From Flavobacterium sp. CS20 (GTDB lineage Bacteria; Bacteroidota; Bacteroidia; Flavobacteriales; Flavobacteriaceae), in contig NZ_CP073015.1 of NCBI RefSeq assembly GCF_018080005.1, forward strand, positions 558,001 through 622,000: DNA of 64,000 bases, written 5' to 3'. Under the pieces are notes generated by a model, which saw only the letters and a program-made list of their open reading frames with translations, made no database searches and was not told the DNA's origin. This document shows, piece after piece, positions 1-8,653 of the stretch. Positions within the stretch are counted from its first letter, which is position 1; every line of letters begins with the position of its first letter. Made by a program: the position numbers and the translations under genes.

Positions 1-697
1 TCATCAGGGTTCAGATTCAACTTGGGAAACACTATATTCGGGGTTAACCGATGACGTTGAAACCTCAGAGGATTTTCAATTTGAAAGTAAAATACAATCT
101 GAACAACTCTTTGATAATACAGATCAGCAACAGCATACATTTCAACTTATGCAAAAGTTTATTGTGTCTTCAGTTTCATCAAGGCTTATAATTGTAAATC
201 AACATCGGGCTCATGAACGTATTTTATATGAGCAGTTTTTAAGTCAAATCACACATGAAGCTGGACACTCTCAACAATTGATGTTTCCATTGAGTTTAGA
301 ACTTTCGTTAGAAGAAGTGAATTTACTTGAATCTCTTAGTGAATCTTTAGAACTCACTGGGTTTATGTTTGATTTTTCAAAATCTGAACAAGGAGTCGTT
401 AACATCAATGGCATTCCGAGTATGTTGATTGAATCTCAAATTTATGACGTGATAGACGAACTCATTGCCGATTTTAAAGCTGGTATTCCTGATTCGGGCT
501 TTGACCGTAACAACCGTTTGTCTATGATTATGGCTAAAAACATGGCTATAGCCAATGGAAAACCTTTAAAAACAGAAGAACAACAAGATATTATAAGTGC
601 CTTATTTTCTTGTAAAGAACCTTCTGTTTCTCCTACAAACCAACCTGTTTTTGTTCTTTTGAATGAAAACGCCATAGATAAAATATTTAGAACATGA
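1..697 (+). CDS. mutL: DNA mismatch repair protein MutL, C-terminal part (5' end outside window)
   Basis: The frame is open from the first bases of the window, so this is the 3' part of a longer gene. The translation holds the MutL C-terminal dimerisation domain, recognised by NQHRAHERILYE, which aligns with the DQHA(x)2E(x)4E metal/endonuclease motif of MutL proteins that lack a MutH partner. Here the first Asp is Asn and the Ala is Arg. The late Cys-rich endonuclease motif is reduced to SCKEPSVSPTNQP. By family knowledge MutL couples MutS mismatch recognition to strand removal. The stop overlaps the next start (ATGA), suggesting translational coupling with the rhomboid gene. Identification is firm; nuclease competence is doubtful from these residues. 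Confidence 0.9.
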   Translation, partial: HQGSDSTWETLYSGLTDDVETSEDFQFESKIQSEQLFDNTDQQQHTFQLMQKFIVSSVSSRLIIVNQHRAHERILYEQFLSQITHEAGHSQQLMFPLSLELSLEEVNLLESLSESLELTGFMFDFSKSEQGVVNINGIPSMLIESQIYDVIDELIADFKAGIPDSGFDRNNRLSMIMAKNMAIANGKPLKTEEQQDIISALFSCKEPSVSPTNQPVFVLLNENAIDKIFRT

Positions 698-1443
698 ACA
701 GACTTACAGATACTGTTAAAACTATACTCATCGCTAATGTGATGTTTTTTTTAGGCTCGCAATTTATGGGTGATGTAGCTTATAAATTTTTTGCCCTTTG
801 GTATCCAGAAAACCCCAATTTTGAATATTGGCAATTGGTAACGCATATGTTTATGCACGGAGGTGTGACACATATTTTTTTCAATATGTTTGCATTGTTT
901 ATTTTTGGTAGTGTTCTTGAAATGAATGTCGGTCAACAACGCTTTTTGTTTTTATATTTTTCAGCAGGTTTGGGTGCGACTGGACTTCAAATTTTGTTTA
1001 GTTATTTTGGATTTAGGGAAGCCTACCAATATTATATAGACGCTGGAATTACGCCTTCTCAAATACAATCTGTTTTAGATTCTGCTATTGAGACTGGTCA
1101 ATACCGAACCTATGGAATTTCTAATGAAATAAGCAACCAACTTATTACTAATTACTCTGTACCTATGGTTGGTGCTTCTGGTGCTATCTTTGGAGTTTTG
1201 GCGACCTTTGCTGTGATTTATCCTAATATGCCTTTGTATATTATTTTTGTTCCTATTCCTATAAAAGCTAAGTATTTAATCGGAGGTTATTTTGCGTTGA
1301 ATGTGATTTCAGCTGTGACAGGAAGTTCGTTGGCTGGTCCATCAAATACAGCCTATTGGGCTCATATTGGTGGTGCTGTTATTGGATTTATCACAATGTG
1401 GGTGTGGAAGAAAAATCAGTTTAATCAAAACCGATGGAATTGA
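694..1443 (+). CDS. Rhomboid family intramembrane serine protease (first of two)
   Basis: A 249-residue polytopic membrane protein with the rhomboid catalytic dyad visible: Ser162 in GASGAIFG and His224 in AHIGGAVIG. The HMFMHGGVTHIFFNMF segment (about residues 51-66) is the conserved HxxxN-type region of transmembrane helix 2. A hydrophilic insert at about residues 110-155 separates membrane segments. Rhomboids cleave transmembrane substrates within the bilayer; the substrate cannot be predicted. The start overlaps the mutL stop by four bases, and a second rhomboid follows after one base, so the three genes look co-transcribed. Confidence 0.93.
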   Translation: MNRLTDTVKTILIANVMFFLGSQFMGDVAYKFFALWYPENPNFEYWQLVTHMFMHGGVTHIFFNMFALFIFGSVLEMNVGQQRFLFLYFSAGLGATGLQILFSYFGFREAYQYYIDAGITPSQIQSVLDSAIETGQYRTYGISNEISNQLITNYSVPMVGASGAIFGVLATFAVIYPNMPLYIIFVPIPIKAKYLIGGYFALNVISAVTGSSLAGPSNTAYWAHIGGAVIGFITMWVWKKNQFNQNRWN

Positions 1444-1444
1444 C

Positions 1445-2338
1445 ATGACAACAAAAGAACAAATTATATACAAATACAAAACGGCTAACGTCTTAGAAAA
1501 ACTTATTGGGCTAAATGTCATTATGTTTGTGTTGACTTATGTATTTAGAGCCTTGTTTTTCTTGATGGGCATAGAAACTAACCTGTTTTTAGAATGGTTA
1601 GTCTTTCCAAAAGATTTAGGGGATTTTGTTTTTAAGCCATGGTCTATTGTGACTTATGCGTTTTTACATGCTGGGTTTTTACATATCTTGTTTAATATGA
1701 TTATTCTATACTTTGGTGGACAACAGTTTTTGACTTTTTATTCAGGTAAAAAGTTGCTCAACTATTATATTTTAGGGGCAATTTTTGGGGCTTTAATTTA
1801 TATGTTGAGCTATAATTTGTTCCCAGCTTTTTCAGGTATTGGTAAGTCTTATTTAATTGGAGCTTCAGCGACCGTGATGGCAGTATTTATAGGTATATCC
1901 ACAAAAGTGCCTAATTTAAGTGTAAGGCTTTTTTTAATAGGAAATATCAAACTCTGGTGGATTGCAGCGTTTTTTGTTTTAATGGACATTATTCAAATGC
2001 CGTTTGACAATCCTGGCGGTCATCTCGCTCATCTTGGCGGGGCTTTTATAGGCTATTTTTACACCAAACAATTAGACAACGGCAACGATATTGGAAAATG
2101 GATAGAAAATTTAATTACAGGTTTTCAGCAACTTTTTGGGTCGAAACCTAAGCGAAAGTCAAAAACAACAATGAAGACCGTTTACAAAAACAAAACCTAT
2201 AAGAAAACTTCTAAAGCAGATCAAGATGACAAACAAAAACGCATTGATGAAATTTTAGACAAAATCAGTCAAAGTGGTTACGAAAGTCTGACCAAAGAAG
2301 AAAAGGATTTTCTGTTTAATGCAGGTAATGATATCTAA
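1445..2338 (+). CDS. Rhomboid family intramembrane serine protease (second of two), with C-terminal basic tail
   Basis: A 297-residue rhomboid. I chose the ATG one base after the previous stop; the frame extends further upstream through a TTG but only inside the preceding gene. The nucleophile is Ser141 in LIGASATVMA, so the usual GxSG has Ala in place of the last Gly. The partner is His196 in HLAHLGGAF. HAGFLHILFN is the helix-2 motif. After the membrane core comes a lysine-rich linker (about residues 235-265) and a short helical domain ending in ESLTKEEKDFLFNAG, common at the end of Bacteroidota rhomboids. It follows the first rhomboid directly, suggesting paired or divided substrate roles. 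The substrate is unknown. Confidence 0.9.
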   Translation: MTTKEQIIYKYKTANVLEKLIGLNVIMFVLTYVFRALFFLMGIETNLFLEWLVFPKDLGDFVFKPWSIVTYAFLHAGFLHILFNMIILYFGGQQFLTFYSGKKLLNYYILGAIFGALIYMLSYNLFPAFSGIGKSYLIGASATVMAVFIGISTKVPNLSVRLFLIGNIKLWWIAAFFVLMDIIQMPFDNPGGHLAHLGGAFIGYFYTKQLDNGNDIGKWIENLITGFQQLFGSKPKRKSKTTMKTVYKNKTYKKTSKADQDDKQKRIDEILDKISQSGYESLTKEEKDFLFNAGNDI

Positions 2339-2347
2339 AGTTTAAGC

Positions 2348-3393
2348 ATGAAAAAGCTGAGTTTTGGTTATAAAATATTGTATATCATAAATATTGTTTT
2401 TGCAATATTACTTGCTTTATCTTATCTCACAAGTTTTGTTTACTACACAGGATATTTTCGCTTCTATCACTTATGAATTTTAGTATTCCTGTGTTATGGA
2501 TTATCAATTTTTGTTTTGTGTTGATCTGGTTACTCAAACTTAAAAAATACTTTTTATTATCATTTTTAGTAATTGTTTTAGGATGGTTCCACTTTCAAAA
2601 ATTATTTGCGTTTTCACAAAAAAAATATGCTGATGATGAGCATTTGAAAGTTATGAGCTATAATGTGATGCAGTTCTATAGTAAAAACGATGCTAGATTG
2701 TCAACTTATGACCAAATTAAGGATTTTATCCGTAAAGAAAACCCTAGTATTTTATGCTTTCAGGAGTTTAAAAATACAAATCAACACAAATTCGAAAATT
2801 TCAAGTTTAGTTCATTTGATTCGACTAAAAACGGACTGCAATCGGCAATTTTTAGTCAACATAAAATTGTCAACCGCAAATATTTTGATTTTAAAAATTC
2901 AGGAAATTCTGCCGTATATGCCGACATACTTGTAAAAAAAGATACCATTAGGGTTTTTAGCACGCATTTTCAGTCGCTTAATCTAAAACCTGATATCAAA
3001 ACGATACAAGAGGAACCCAAAGAAAAATTGATTAAAAGATTAGAAAAAGTATTTGAAAAACAAATGAATCAATTTGATCTAATCAAAGATGATATTGCTA
3101 ATTCGCCTTATCCAGTTGTGTTTTGTGCAGATATGAATAATACGGCTTTGTCTTATTTATATAGACAGTTAACAGATTTAAAGCTGAAAGACAGTTTTTT
3201 AGAATCTGGCTAATATTATGGTAAGACTTTCAATTTTGGAGTTCTGCCACTTAGAATAGATATGATTTTAATCAGCGAAAGTTTAAACTCTTTGAATTTT
3301 AAAAATTATAAAGTCGATTATTCCGATCATTATCCAGTGATGACTGAAATACAACTTTATAATAATATGGGTTTTACCAAATTGTGGTTTTAA
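2348..3393 (+). pseudogene. Endonuclease/exonuclease/phosphatase-family protein, disrupted by a frameshift and an in-frame stop
   Basis: The reading frame begins at an ATG nine bases after the rhomboid stop and encodes a membrane N-terminus. It then runs into a stop near 2476, while the family continues in another frame from about 2455. The junction is explained by one missing T in the run at 2455-2458. The catalytic half is recognisable: SYNVMQFYSKND, CFQEFKN, FSTHFQS and CADMNN. A TAA at 3211-3213 interrupts the same frame, after which YYGKTFNFG, PLRIDMIL and SDHYPVM complete the fold. Intact homologues are single membrane-anchored proteins of roughly 340 residues. Two independent lesions make a real pseudogene likely, though the frameshift alone could be a consensus error. 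Confidence 0.82.
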
Positions 3394-3467
3394 ATCCTCT
3401 AAAGATTTTTCTTGTATGGTCATTTTGCATCATCCTTAGCGGATTTAAGAGTGAATTTTAAAAACAT

Positions 3468-4454
3468 TTAGTCAATATTTCTTATCAAATCTGAAACAAA
3501 ATAGCTCAAGGCTTTTCCAGTTGTTGAAGATGGTATTGCCTCACAAATGTGGATATATTTTAAGGGATCAGTTTTTAGCATTTTTATCATATTTCTGATT
3601 TCATCAATACTAAATCCGCTTGGCGTTTTTGCACTTGAATTGAAATTTTGAATGCTATCACAATCAATTTCTAACCCAAAATTATTCATCAAAAAGTTAC
3701 AACCCGCTTTGAGTTTTGACAATTTTTCTAATTCATTGAGATGCAAGAGTTGGTCAAAACAACAATAATCAATTTGGTGTTTTTTATCAATATATTCAAA
3801 AATATACTCGGGTGTGTAATTTTTGTGGAGTCCAAAGATGTAATATTTATCTAAAAAGCCATTCTGAATCGCATACGAAAATCCATTACCCGAATGCCGA
3901 TGTTTGCAATGTCTCAAATCGGTATGAGCATCAATATTTAATACATTTATGGGATTTTCTTCATTATACGAACAGGCTTTAATGATTCCATAAGCGTTGT
4001 TGTGTCCTCCGCCAATAACAATAGGTGTTTTTCCAAAAGATATAATTTGTTTAACTACTTCGTAAACTTGCTCGTCAATTTGCTCGACTAAATCGCTTAA
4101 AAACACGTGATAATCATTGTGATTTGGATCTAATTGATCAGCTTGATCTAATAAGTCTTCAAAATTCAAATGACCTAAAATCACGACGTTTTCAGCAGAA
4201 TTAAACCGATTGTGTTGAATGTTTAAAAACGATTCTAAAAAAGCAGTCCAAGTTTTTGATGCACCAGCTTTACCGTGATTGGCTCTAACCCCAATATCTT
4301 CAGGCAAGCCTAAAATAACATAGTCTTGTGTTTGGTTTTCTAAATCATTGATGTCTTCTAAAAGTTCTAAATGTTCACCCAATTTGGTTTCGCCGTGACG
4401 AGGTTTGACATATGTTTCAATTTGCGATTTATCTAAATATCTTAATCTATTCAT
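3468..4454 (-). CDS. hutG: Formimidoylglutamase (arginase-fold), histidine degradation
   Basis: This enzyme hydrolyses N-formimidoyl-L-glutamate to glutamate and formamide, the last step of the Hut pathway. The arginase/ureohydrolase metal motifs are visible: GGGHNNA, NIDAHTDLR and EIDCDSI supply the His and Asp ligands for two manganese ions. The length of 328 residues is normal. I start it at ATG 4454; a TTG two codons upstream is possible but overlaps the hutI stop. It lies immediately downstream of hutI on the same strand with an end-to-start overlap, forming a hutI-hutG operon. Confidence 0.9.
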   Translation of the reverse strand: MNRLRYLDKSQIETYVKPRHGETKLGEHLELLEDINDLENQTQDYVILGLPEDIGVRANHGKAGASKTWTAFLESFLNIQHNRFNSAENVVILGHLNFEDLLDQADQLDPNHNDYHVFLSDLVEQIDEQVYEVVKQIISFGKTPIVIGGGHNNAYGIIKACSYNEENPINVLNIDAHTDLRHCKHRHSGNGFSYAIQNGFLDKYYIFGLHKNYTPEYIFEYIDKKHQIDYCCFDQLLHLNELEKLSKLKAGCNFLMNNFGLEIDCDSIQNFNSSAKTPSGFSIDEIRNMIKMLKTDPLKYIHICEAIPSSTTGKALSYFVSDLIRNID

Positions 4455-4456
4455 AA

Positions 4457-5691
4457 TCAAATTTTTTGACCGTTAATCCAAACTTGTTCAATATGGTTTT
4501 CTCCAAATGAATAAGGTATAAAATTATAACTGTTGATGGGTTTTGTGATGATGAAATTGGCTTTTTTTCCGATAGTAATACTGCCTAAAGATGCAGACAT
4601 TTCTACCGTTGCTGTCGCGTTTAATGTGGTCGCATTGATGGCTTCTTCAGGTAGCATATTCATTTTGATACAAGCCAAAGCCACTACAAAATTCATATTG
4701 CCACTCGGTGCACTTCCAGGATTAAAATCGCTAGCCAGAGCCAAAGGCAAATCACTATCAATGATTTGTCTCGCAGGCGTGTAAGGAATACCGAGAAAAA
4801 AGGAACAACCTGGCAAGGCTACTGGCAAAGTTTGAGAGTTTTGTAGAGCTTTAATGTCGTCTTTGGTTAATTCTTCTAAATGATCAACGCTCAAAGCGTC
4901 AAATTCTACCGCTTTTTGCATACGCCAAAAGCATTAAATTGATTGACGTGAATTTTGGCTTGGAGTCCAAATTCTTTTGCCGCTTTGAGAATTCTTTCTG
5001 TGTCAACTAAATCAAAATAGCCTTTTTCGCAAAACACATCTACATAATCGGCTAAATTCTGCTTGGCGACTTCTGGTAGTGTTTTATGGATAATGCCATC
5101 TATATAAGCTGTTTTATTGTCTTTAAATTCTAAAGGCAAAGCGTGAGCCGCAAGATAAGTTACCTTGATTGGAATAGGCGAGTGGCGTTTTAACTTTTGA
5201 ATCACTTTCAGCATCTTGATTTCAGCATCGTGTTTTAAACCATAACCACTTTTGATTTCAATGGCTCCTGGTTCGAGCTTTATTAAGTTTTGCAAACGTG
5301 CAAAAGCCTGTTGAAACAAATCTTCTTCTGATGTGTTTTGAAGTTTGTTTGCCGAATTGAGAATGCCACCACCTTTATTGGCAATTTCTTGATAACTTAA
5401 ACCTTGAATGCGATCTTTAAATTCGCTTTCTCGGGTGCCAGCATAAACCAAATGCGTATGAGAATCTACCCAAGTCGGAAGAATGATTTGTCCTGAAACA
5501 TCGATGCATCTGTCAGATTTGTTAGCTTTAAACTCAGACATCAATCCATAATCAGTGATGTGTTCATTTTCAATACTCAGATAAGCATTTTCGAGTTGTG
5601 GCAAATAAGACATAGCTTTACCTGAAGTCAAATTATCATTAGGTTTTCTTATTTGAAGTAGGTTTTTAATATGCGTAAAATGTGTTTTCAT
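4457..5691 (-). pseudogene. hutI: Imidazolonepropionase, frameshifted
   Basis: Two abutting frames together make a full-length imidazolonepropionase of about 412 residues, the amidohydrolase that opens the imidazolone ring in histidine degradation. The N-terminal frame carries the HxH metal motif (DSHTHLVYAG), KSGYGL and YLAAHALP. It ends prematurely after HVNQFNAFG. The C-terminal frame resumes with MQKAVEFDALSVDHLEE and contains the ALASDFNPGSAPSG metal Asp. Only two bases (4922-4923) lie between the last good codon of one frame and the first of the other, so one base is missing. Everything else is well conserved, so the lesion is recent or a consensus error. If real, histidine degradation would stop at imidazolonepropionate unless another hutI exists. 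Confidence 0.87.
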
Positions 5692-5796
5692 AAGGCTAAA
5701 GATATAAATTATTGTTAATCTTAAATCATTATGAGGTTGACATTTTTTGTTGAGTTAAAAACACACTAAATTTACTACAAATAAATCTAATGATAA

Positions 5797-6948
5797 ATGA
5801 AAACTAATCAAGGCTTAAACACTATTTGTGTTCACGAAGGCGATGTTGAAGACCAAACCTATAAAGGTGCAATTTCGCCGATTTATCCAGCAACAGCTTA
5901 TGCTTATCAAGGTCAAGAAGATTCAGCTTATCCACGTTATTTTAACACGCCAAATCAGGCTAACTTAGCTAAAAAAATAGCGAGACTTGAACATGCGGAA
6001 TTGGGTTTGATTTTTGGCAGCGGAATGGCGACGATTAGTTCGGCGATGCTGAGTGTTTTAAAGTCAGGAGATCACGTGATTGTTCAAAATCAAATTTATG
6101 GTGGCACGCGTAATTTTATCAAAAAAGAATTAGAAAATTATAGTGTGAAATATGATTTTGTGGATTTGAATGATGAAAAAGCAGTTGAAGCATTAATCCA
6201 ACCCAATACAAAATTGATTTATCTTGAAACTCCATCCAATCCTTTAATGGAGTTGGTTGATTTAAAAAAGATTGCTCAAATAGCAAAAGCACACAATTTG
6301 ATAACGATGGCAGATAATACATTTGCTACGCCTATTAACCAAACACCAATTGATTTTGGAATTGATATCGTTGTGCATTCTGCAACTAAATATCTCGGTG
6401 GTCATAGTGATATTACCGCTGGAGCTGTGGCAACCTCAAAGACTTTGATTGAACCGATTTTGCACAAAGCACAGAACTTTGGCGGAAGCCTTTCAGACCA
6501 AACTACATGGCTACTTGAGCGCAGTATGAAAACTTTAAACTTAAGGATTCAGCGACAAAACAAAAATGCGACTGAATTAGCCAACTTTCTATATCATCGT
6601 GATTGGATAGAGCAGGTGTTTTATCCAGGTTTAGAAACGCATTCTCAATTTGATTTAGCTCAATCTCAAATGTCAGGATTTGGCGGAATGTTATCTTTTA
6701 AGCTTATCAAAGAAATTTCAACCACTGCATTTTTAAAAGAACTTAAACTCGTGAAAGATGTTTTAAGCCTTGGCGGTGTTGAAACCACAATTTTATCACC
6801 TGCCAAAACCTCTCATAGCTTGCTGTCAGACGAAGAAAGACAAGCACAAGGCATTAATAACCAAGTCTTAAGACTGTCTTGTGGTATTGAAAATGTAGAA
6901 GATATTATTGATGATTTTAACCATAGTTTGAAGCATAATTTAACATAA
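5797..6948 (+). CDS. Trans-sulfuration family PLP enzyme (cystathionine gamma-synthase / gamma-lyase / methionine gamma-lyase type)
   Basis: A 383-residue Cys/Met metabolism PLP-dependent enzyme. The Schiff-base lysine is Lys198 in HSATKYLGGHSD. Other family marks are the YPRYFNTPNQANL substrate/PLP segment, FGSGMATISSAM, YLETPSNP and MADNTFATP. The family interconverts cystathionine, cysteine, homocysteine and methionine, or eliminates thiols from them. The sequence alone does not let me choose between synthase, gamma-lyase and methionine gamma-lyase. It is transcribed away from the hut operon and stands alone. The next gene pair is a toxin-antitoxin module with its own promoter. Confidence 0.88.
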   Translation: MKTNQGLNTICVHEGDVEDQTYKGAISPIYPATAYAYQGQEDSAYPRYFNTPNQANLAKKIARLEHAELGLIFGSGMATISSAMLSVLKSGDHVIVQNQIYGGTRNFIKKELENYSVKYDFVDLNDEKAVEALIQPNTKLIYLETPSNPLMELVDLKKIAQIAKAHNLITMADNTFATPINQTPIDFGIDIVVHSATKYLGGHSDITAGAVATSKTLIEPILHKAQNFGGSLSDQTTWLLERSMKTLNLRIQRQNKNATELANFLYHRDWIEQVFYPGLETHSQFDLAQSQMSGFGGMLSFKLIKEISTTAFLKELKLVKDVLSLGGVETTILSPAKTSHSLLSDEERQAQGINNQVLRLSCGIENVEDIIDDFNHSLKHNLT

Positions 6949-6967
6949 AACGTATTATTATAAAAAT

Positions 6968-6983
6968 TATCACACGTGTAATA
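6968..6983. promoter_or_regulatory. Imperfect 16-bp palindrome, candidate operator of the toxin-antitoxin operon
   Basis: TATCACACGTGTAATA reads the same on both strands except at one symmetric pair, with a perfect ACACGTGT core. It lies just upstream of a TATCTTTG -7 element and 49 bases before the antitoxin start, where a -33 element would be. Autorepression of toxin-antitoxin operons by their antitoxin at such palindromes is common, so an operator role is inferred. Confidence 0.5.
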
Positions 6984-6994
6984 GAGTAAATTTT

Positions 6995-7002
6995 TATCTT
7001 TG
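6995..7002 (+). promoter_or_regulatory. -7 promoter element TATCTTTG for the toxin-antitoxin operon
   Basis: This matches the Bacteroidota TAnnTTTG -7 consensus exactly and lies 29 bases before the antitoxin ATG. There is no good TTG at the -33 position; the palindrome occupies that place. Confidence 0.55.
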
Positions 7003-7031
7003 TTTTATTAAAAAACTTAAATACTCAAAAA

Positions 7032-7280
7032 ATGAATACAAAACTCACTTTGACAATAGAGCAAGAAACCATACAAAAGGCTAAAAAATACGCCAAAGAT
7101 AAAAACAGAAGCTTATCCAATATTATTGAAAATTATTTGAAAATTTTAACTAAAGAAAAAATAAAAGAACCAAAAAAAATAAACCCAGTTGTAAAATCTT
7201 TAAAGGGCTCTTTTAAGATACCTAAAAATATGGATTATAAAAAAGAACTCAGAAACCGATTAGAAAAAAAATATTTATAA
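7032..7280 (+). CDS. Antitoxin, DUF6364-like ribbon-helix-helix protein
   Basis: An 82-residue basic protein. It opens with a short beta-strand-like stretch (TKLTLTIEQE) and two helices (TIQKAKKYAKDKNRSLSNIIENYL, given here only as a region, about residues 13-36), typical of ribbon-helix-helix antitoxins of the DUF6364 type. The remaining half is Lys-rich and probably wraps the toxin. Its stop shares one base with the start of the PIN gene (TAATG), so the two are translationally coupled. It probably neutralises the PIN nuclease and binds the palindrome upstream. The family call rests on pattern and partner; I could not run a profile search. Confidence 0.75.
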   Translation: MNTKLTLTIEQETIQKAKKYAKDKNRSLSNIIENYLKILTKEKIKEPKKINPVVKSLKGSFKIPKNMDYKKELRNRLEKKYL

Positions 7281-7702
7281 TGGATAACGTATTAATCGAT
7301 ACCGATGTCATTTTAGATTTATTTTTTGATCGCGAACCTTTTGCCGAACATGCTGTTGAAGTTTTTAATCGATGCGAAGAAAAACAAATAAATGGATTTA
7401 CAACTCCAGTCATCATATGCAACGTCTATTATTTATTAAGTAAAACAGCAAAACATCAGTTGATTATAGAAAAAATCAAACAACTTTTAAACATCATTGA
7501 AATCACAGAAATGGGTAAAGAAGTAGTTTTAAATGCTTTAAATTCAGAATTTAAGGATTTTGAAGATGCTGTGCAAAATTTTTCTGCCATTCAAAATGAA
7601 AAAATAAATATCATTTTAACCAGAAATATAAGAGACTTTAAGAAAAGTAAATTAGCAGTTTTGACACCAGAAACCTATTTAAGAGCTAAATCCAGTGTCT
7701 AA
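7280..7702 (+). CDS. PIN-domain toxin (VapC-like ribonuclease)
   Basis: A 140-residue PIN-domain protein. The acidic metal site is seen as Asp7 in LIDTDVILD, Glu95/Asp96 in DFEDAVQN and Asp119 in TRNIRDFKKS. PIN toxins are Mg-dependent endoribonucleases that cleave tRNA or rRNA and arrest growth; the target here is unknown. It is directly coupled to an upstream ribbon-helix-helix antitoxin, the normal gene order. The pair sits between unrelated core genes, consistent with acquisition as a cassette. Confidence 0.82.
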   Translation: MDNVLIDTDVILDLFFDREPFAEHAVEVFNRCEEKQINGFTTPVIICNVYYLLSKTAKHQLIIEKIKQLLNIIEITEMGKEVVLNALNSEFKDFEDAVQNFSAIQNEKINIILTRNIRDFKKSKLAVLTPETYLRAKSSV

Positions 7703-7944
7703 AAATGATCAGGTTTTATCGTTTAGTTTAAGGGAATGAAGTCAGTATTATTATAAATAACTCAGTAATAAATTTATCATTTCTTAATTCCTGAATTTTA
7801 AAAATAGCTTAAATCTATTATAATAAAATTAAATGATAGTTTTTGTTTATAACAATATAAAAAAAGACAACTTGAATTTTACAAATAAGCTGAGTTAATC
7901 GCTTATTTTTGTATCAGAATATTAACCTTAAAAACCTAATAATT
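7703..7944. other. AT-rich intergenic region before the peroxiredoxin gene
   Basis: I see no coding potential here. Its only recognisable element is the TATTTTTG -7 box near its right end. No convincing OxyR- or PerR-type operator was found by eye. Confidence 0.5.
7904..7911 (+). promoter_or_regulatory. -7 promoter element TATTTTTG for the peroxiredoxin gene
   Basis: An exact TAnnTTTG match 33 bases before the peroxiredoxin ATG. It overlaps the TTG that would otherwise be an upstream start of the same frame, which argues for the internal ATG as the true start. Confidence 0.55.
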
Positions 7945-8583
7945 ATGTCAATCGTAGGAAAAAAATTTCCAGATTTAAAAGTAAAAGCCATGAATGATCT
8001 TGGCGACACTATTGAAATTAATGTGCTTGAAGAAGCCGTTAAAAACAACAAAAAAGTAGTCTTATTTTGGTATCCAAAGGACTTTACTTATGTATGTCCT
8101 ACAGAATTACATGCTTTTCAAGAAGCATTGCCAGAATTTGAAAAAAGAAACACTATCGTAATCGGTGCATCATGTGACACAGCTGAAGTTCATTTTGCTT
8201 GGCTAAACACCTCAAAAGATGACAGCGGAATAGAAGGCGTGTCTTATCCTATTCTTGCTGATTCTAACAGAAATTTAAGCGACCGTTTAGGTATTTTGGA
8301 TATCACCAATGAGCGTTATGACGAAGAAACAGGCGATGTTACTGTAGATGGCGACAATGTTGCATACAGAGCAACATACCTTATTGATGAAGAAGGCACC
8401 GTTTTTCACGAAGGCGTGAACCACATGCCACTTGGACGTAACGTATCAGAATTTTTAAGAATGATTGATGCTTATACACACGTTCAAAAACACGGAGAAG
8501 TTTGCCCAGCCAACTGGGAAGAAGGTAAAGAAGCTATGAAGCCCAGTAGAGAAGGTACGGCTTCATACTTATCTAAAAACTAA
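7945..8583 (+). CDS. Peroxiredoxin, AhpC/typical 2-Cys type
   Basis: A 212-residue cytoplasmic peroxidase that reduces hydrogen peroxide and organic peroxides. The peroxidatic Cys51 lies in DFTYVCPTELHAF and the resolving Cys187 in HGEVCPANWEEG, the arrangement of typical 2-Cys enzymes. I place the start at the ATG of MSIVGKKFPD; the frame runs upstream to a TTG, but that overlaps the promoter. A strong terminator-like hairpin follows, then a thioredoxin-like gene and a DUF6952 gene. The thioredoxin is a plausible electron donor. Expression in response to peroxide is likely but no operator is visible. Confidence 0.92.
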   Translation: MSIVGKKFPDLKVKAMNDLGDTIEINVLEEAVKNNKKVVLFWYPKDFTYVCPTELHAFQEALPEFEKRNTIVIGASCDTAEVHFAWLNTSKDDSGIEGVSYPILADSNRNLSDRLGILDITNERYDEETGDVTVDGDNVAYRATYLIDEEGTVFHEGVNHMPLGRNVSEFLRMIDAYTHVQKHGEVCPANWEEGKEAMKPSREGTASYLSKN

Positions 8584-8600
8584 GAATTTTAGTAAATCTG

Positions 8601-8637
8601 AATACAAGTCAGGATTCAGTTTCTGACTTGTATTTTT
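8601..8637 (+). terminator. Hairpin terminator between peroxiredoxin and thioredoxin genes
   Basis: AATACAAGTCAG and CTGACTTGTATT form a perfect 12-bp stem with a 10-base loop, followed by a short T run. Only about 17 bases separate it from the thioredoxin start, so that gene probably depends on read-through or on a promoter inside the hairpin. Confidence 0.75.
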
Positions 8638-8653
8638 AAAAAATCAAAAAATT

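Noticed and set aside
1367..1444. Longer start for the second rhomboid from an upstream TTG
   Set aside because: The extension lies inside the first rhomboid gene; the ATG one base after its stop fits better.
3394..3467. Possible terminator between the nuclease pseudogene and hutG
   Set aside because: Only a 5-bp AAATC/GATTT stem is available, too weak to call.
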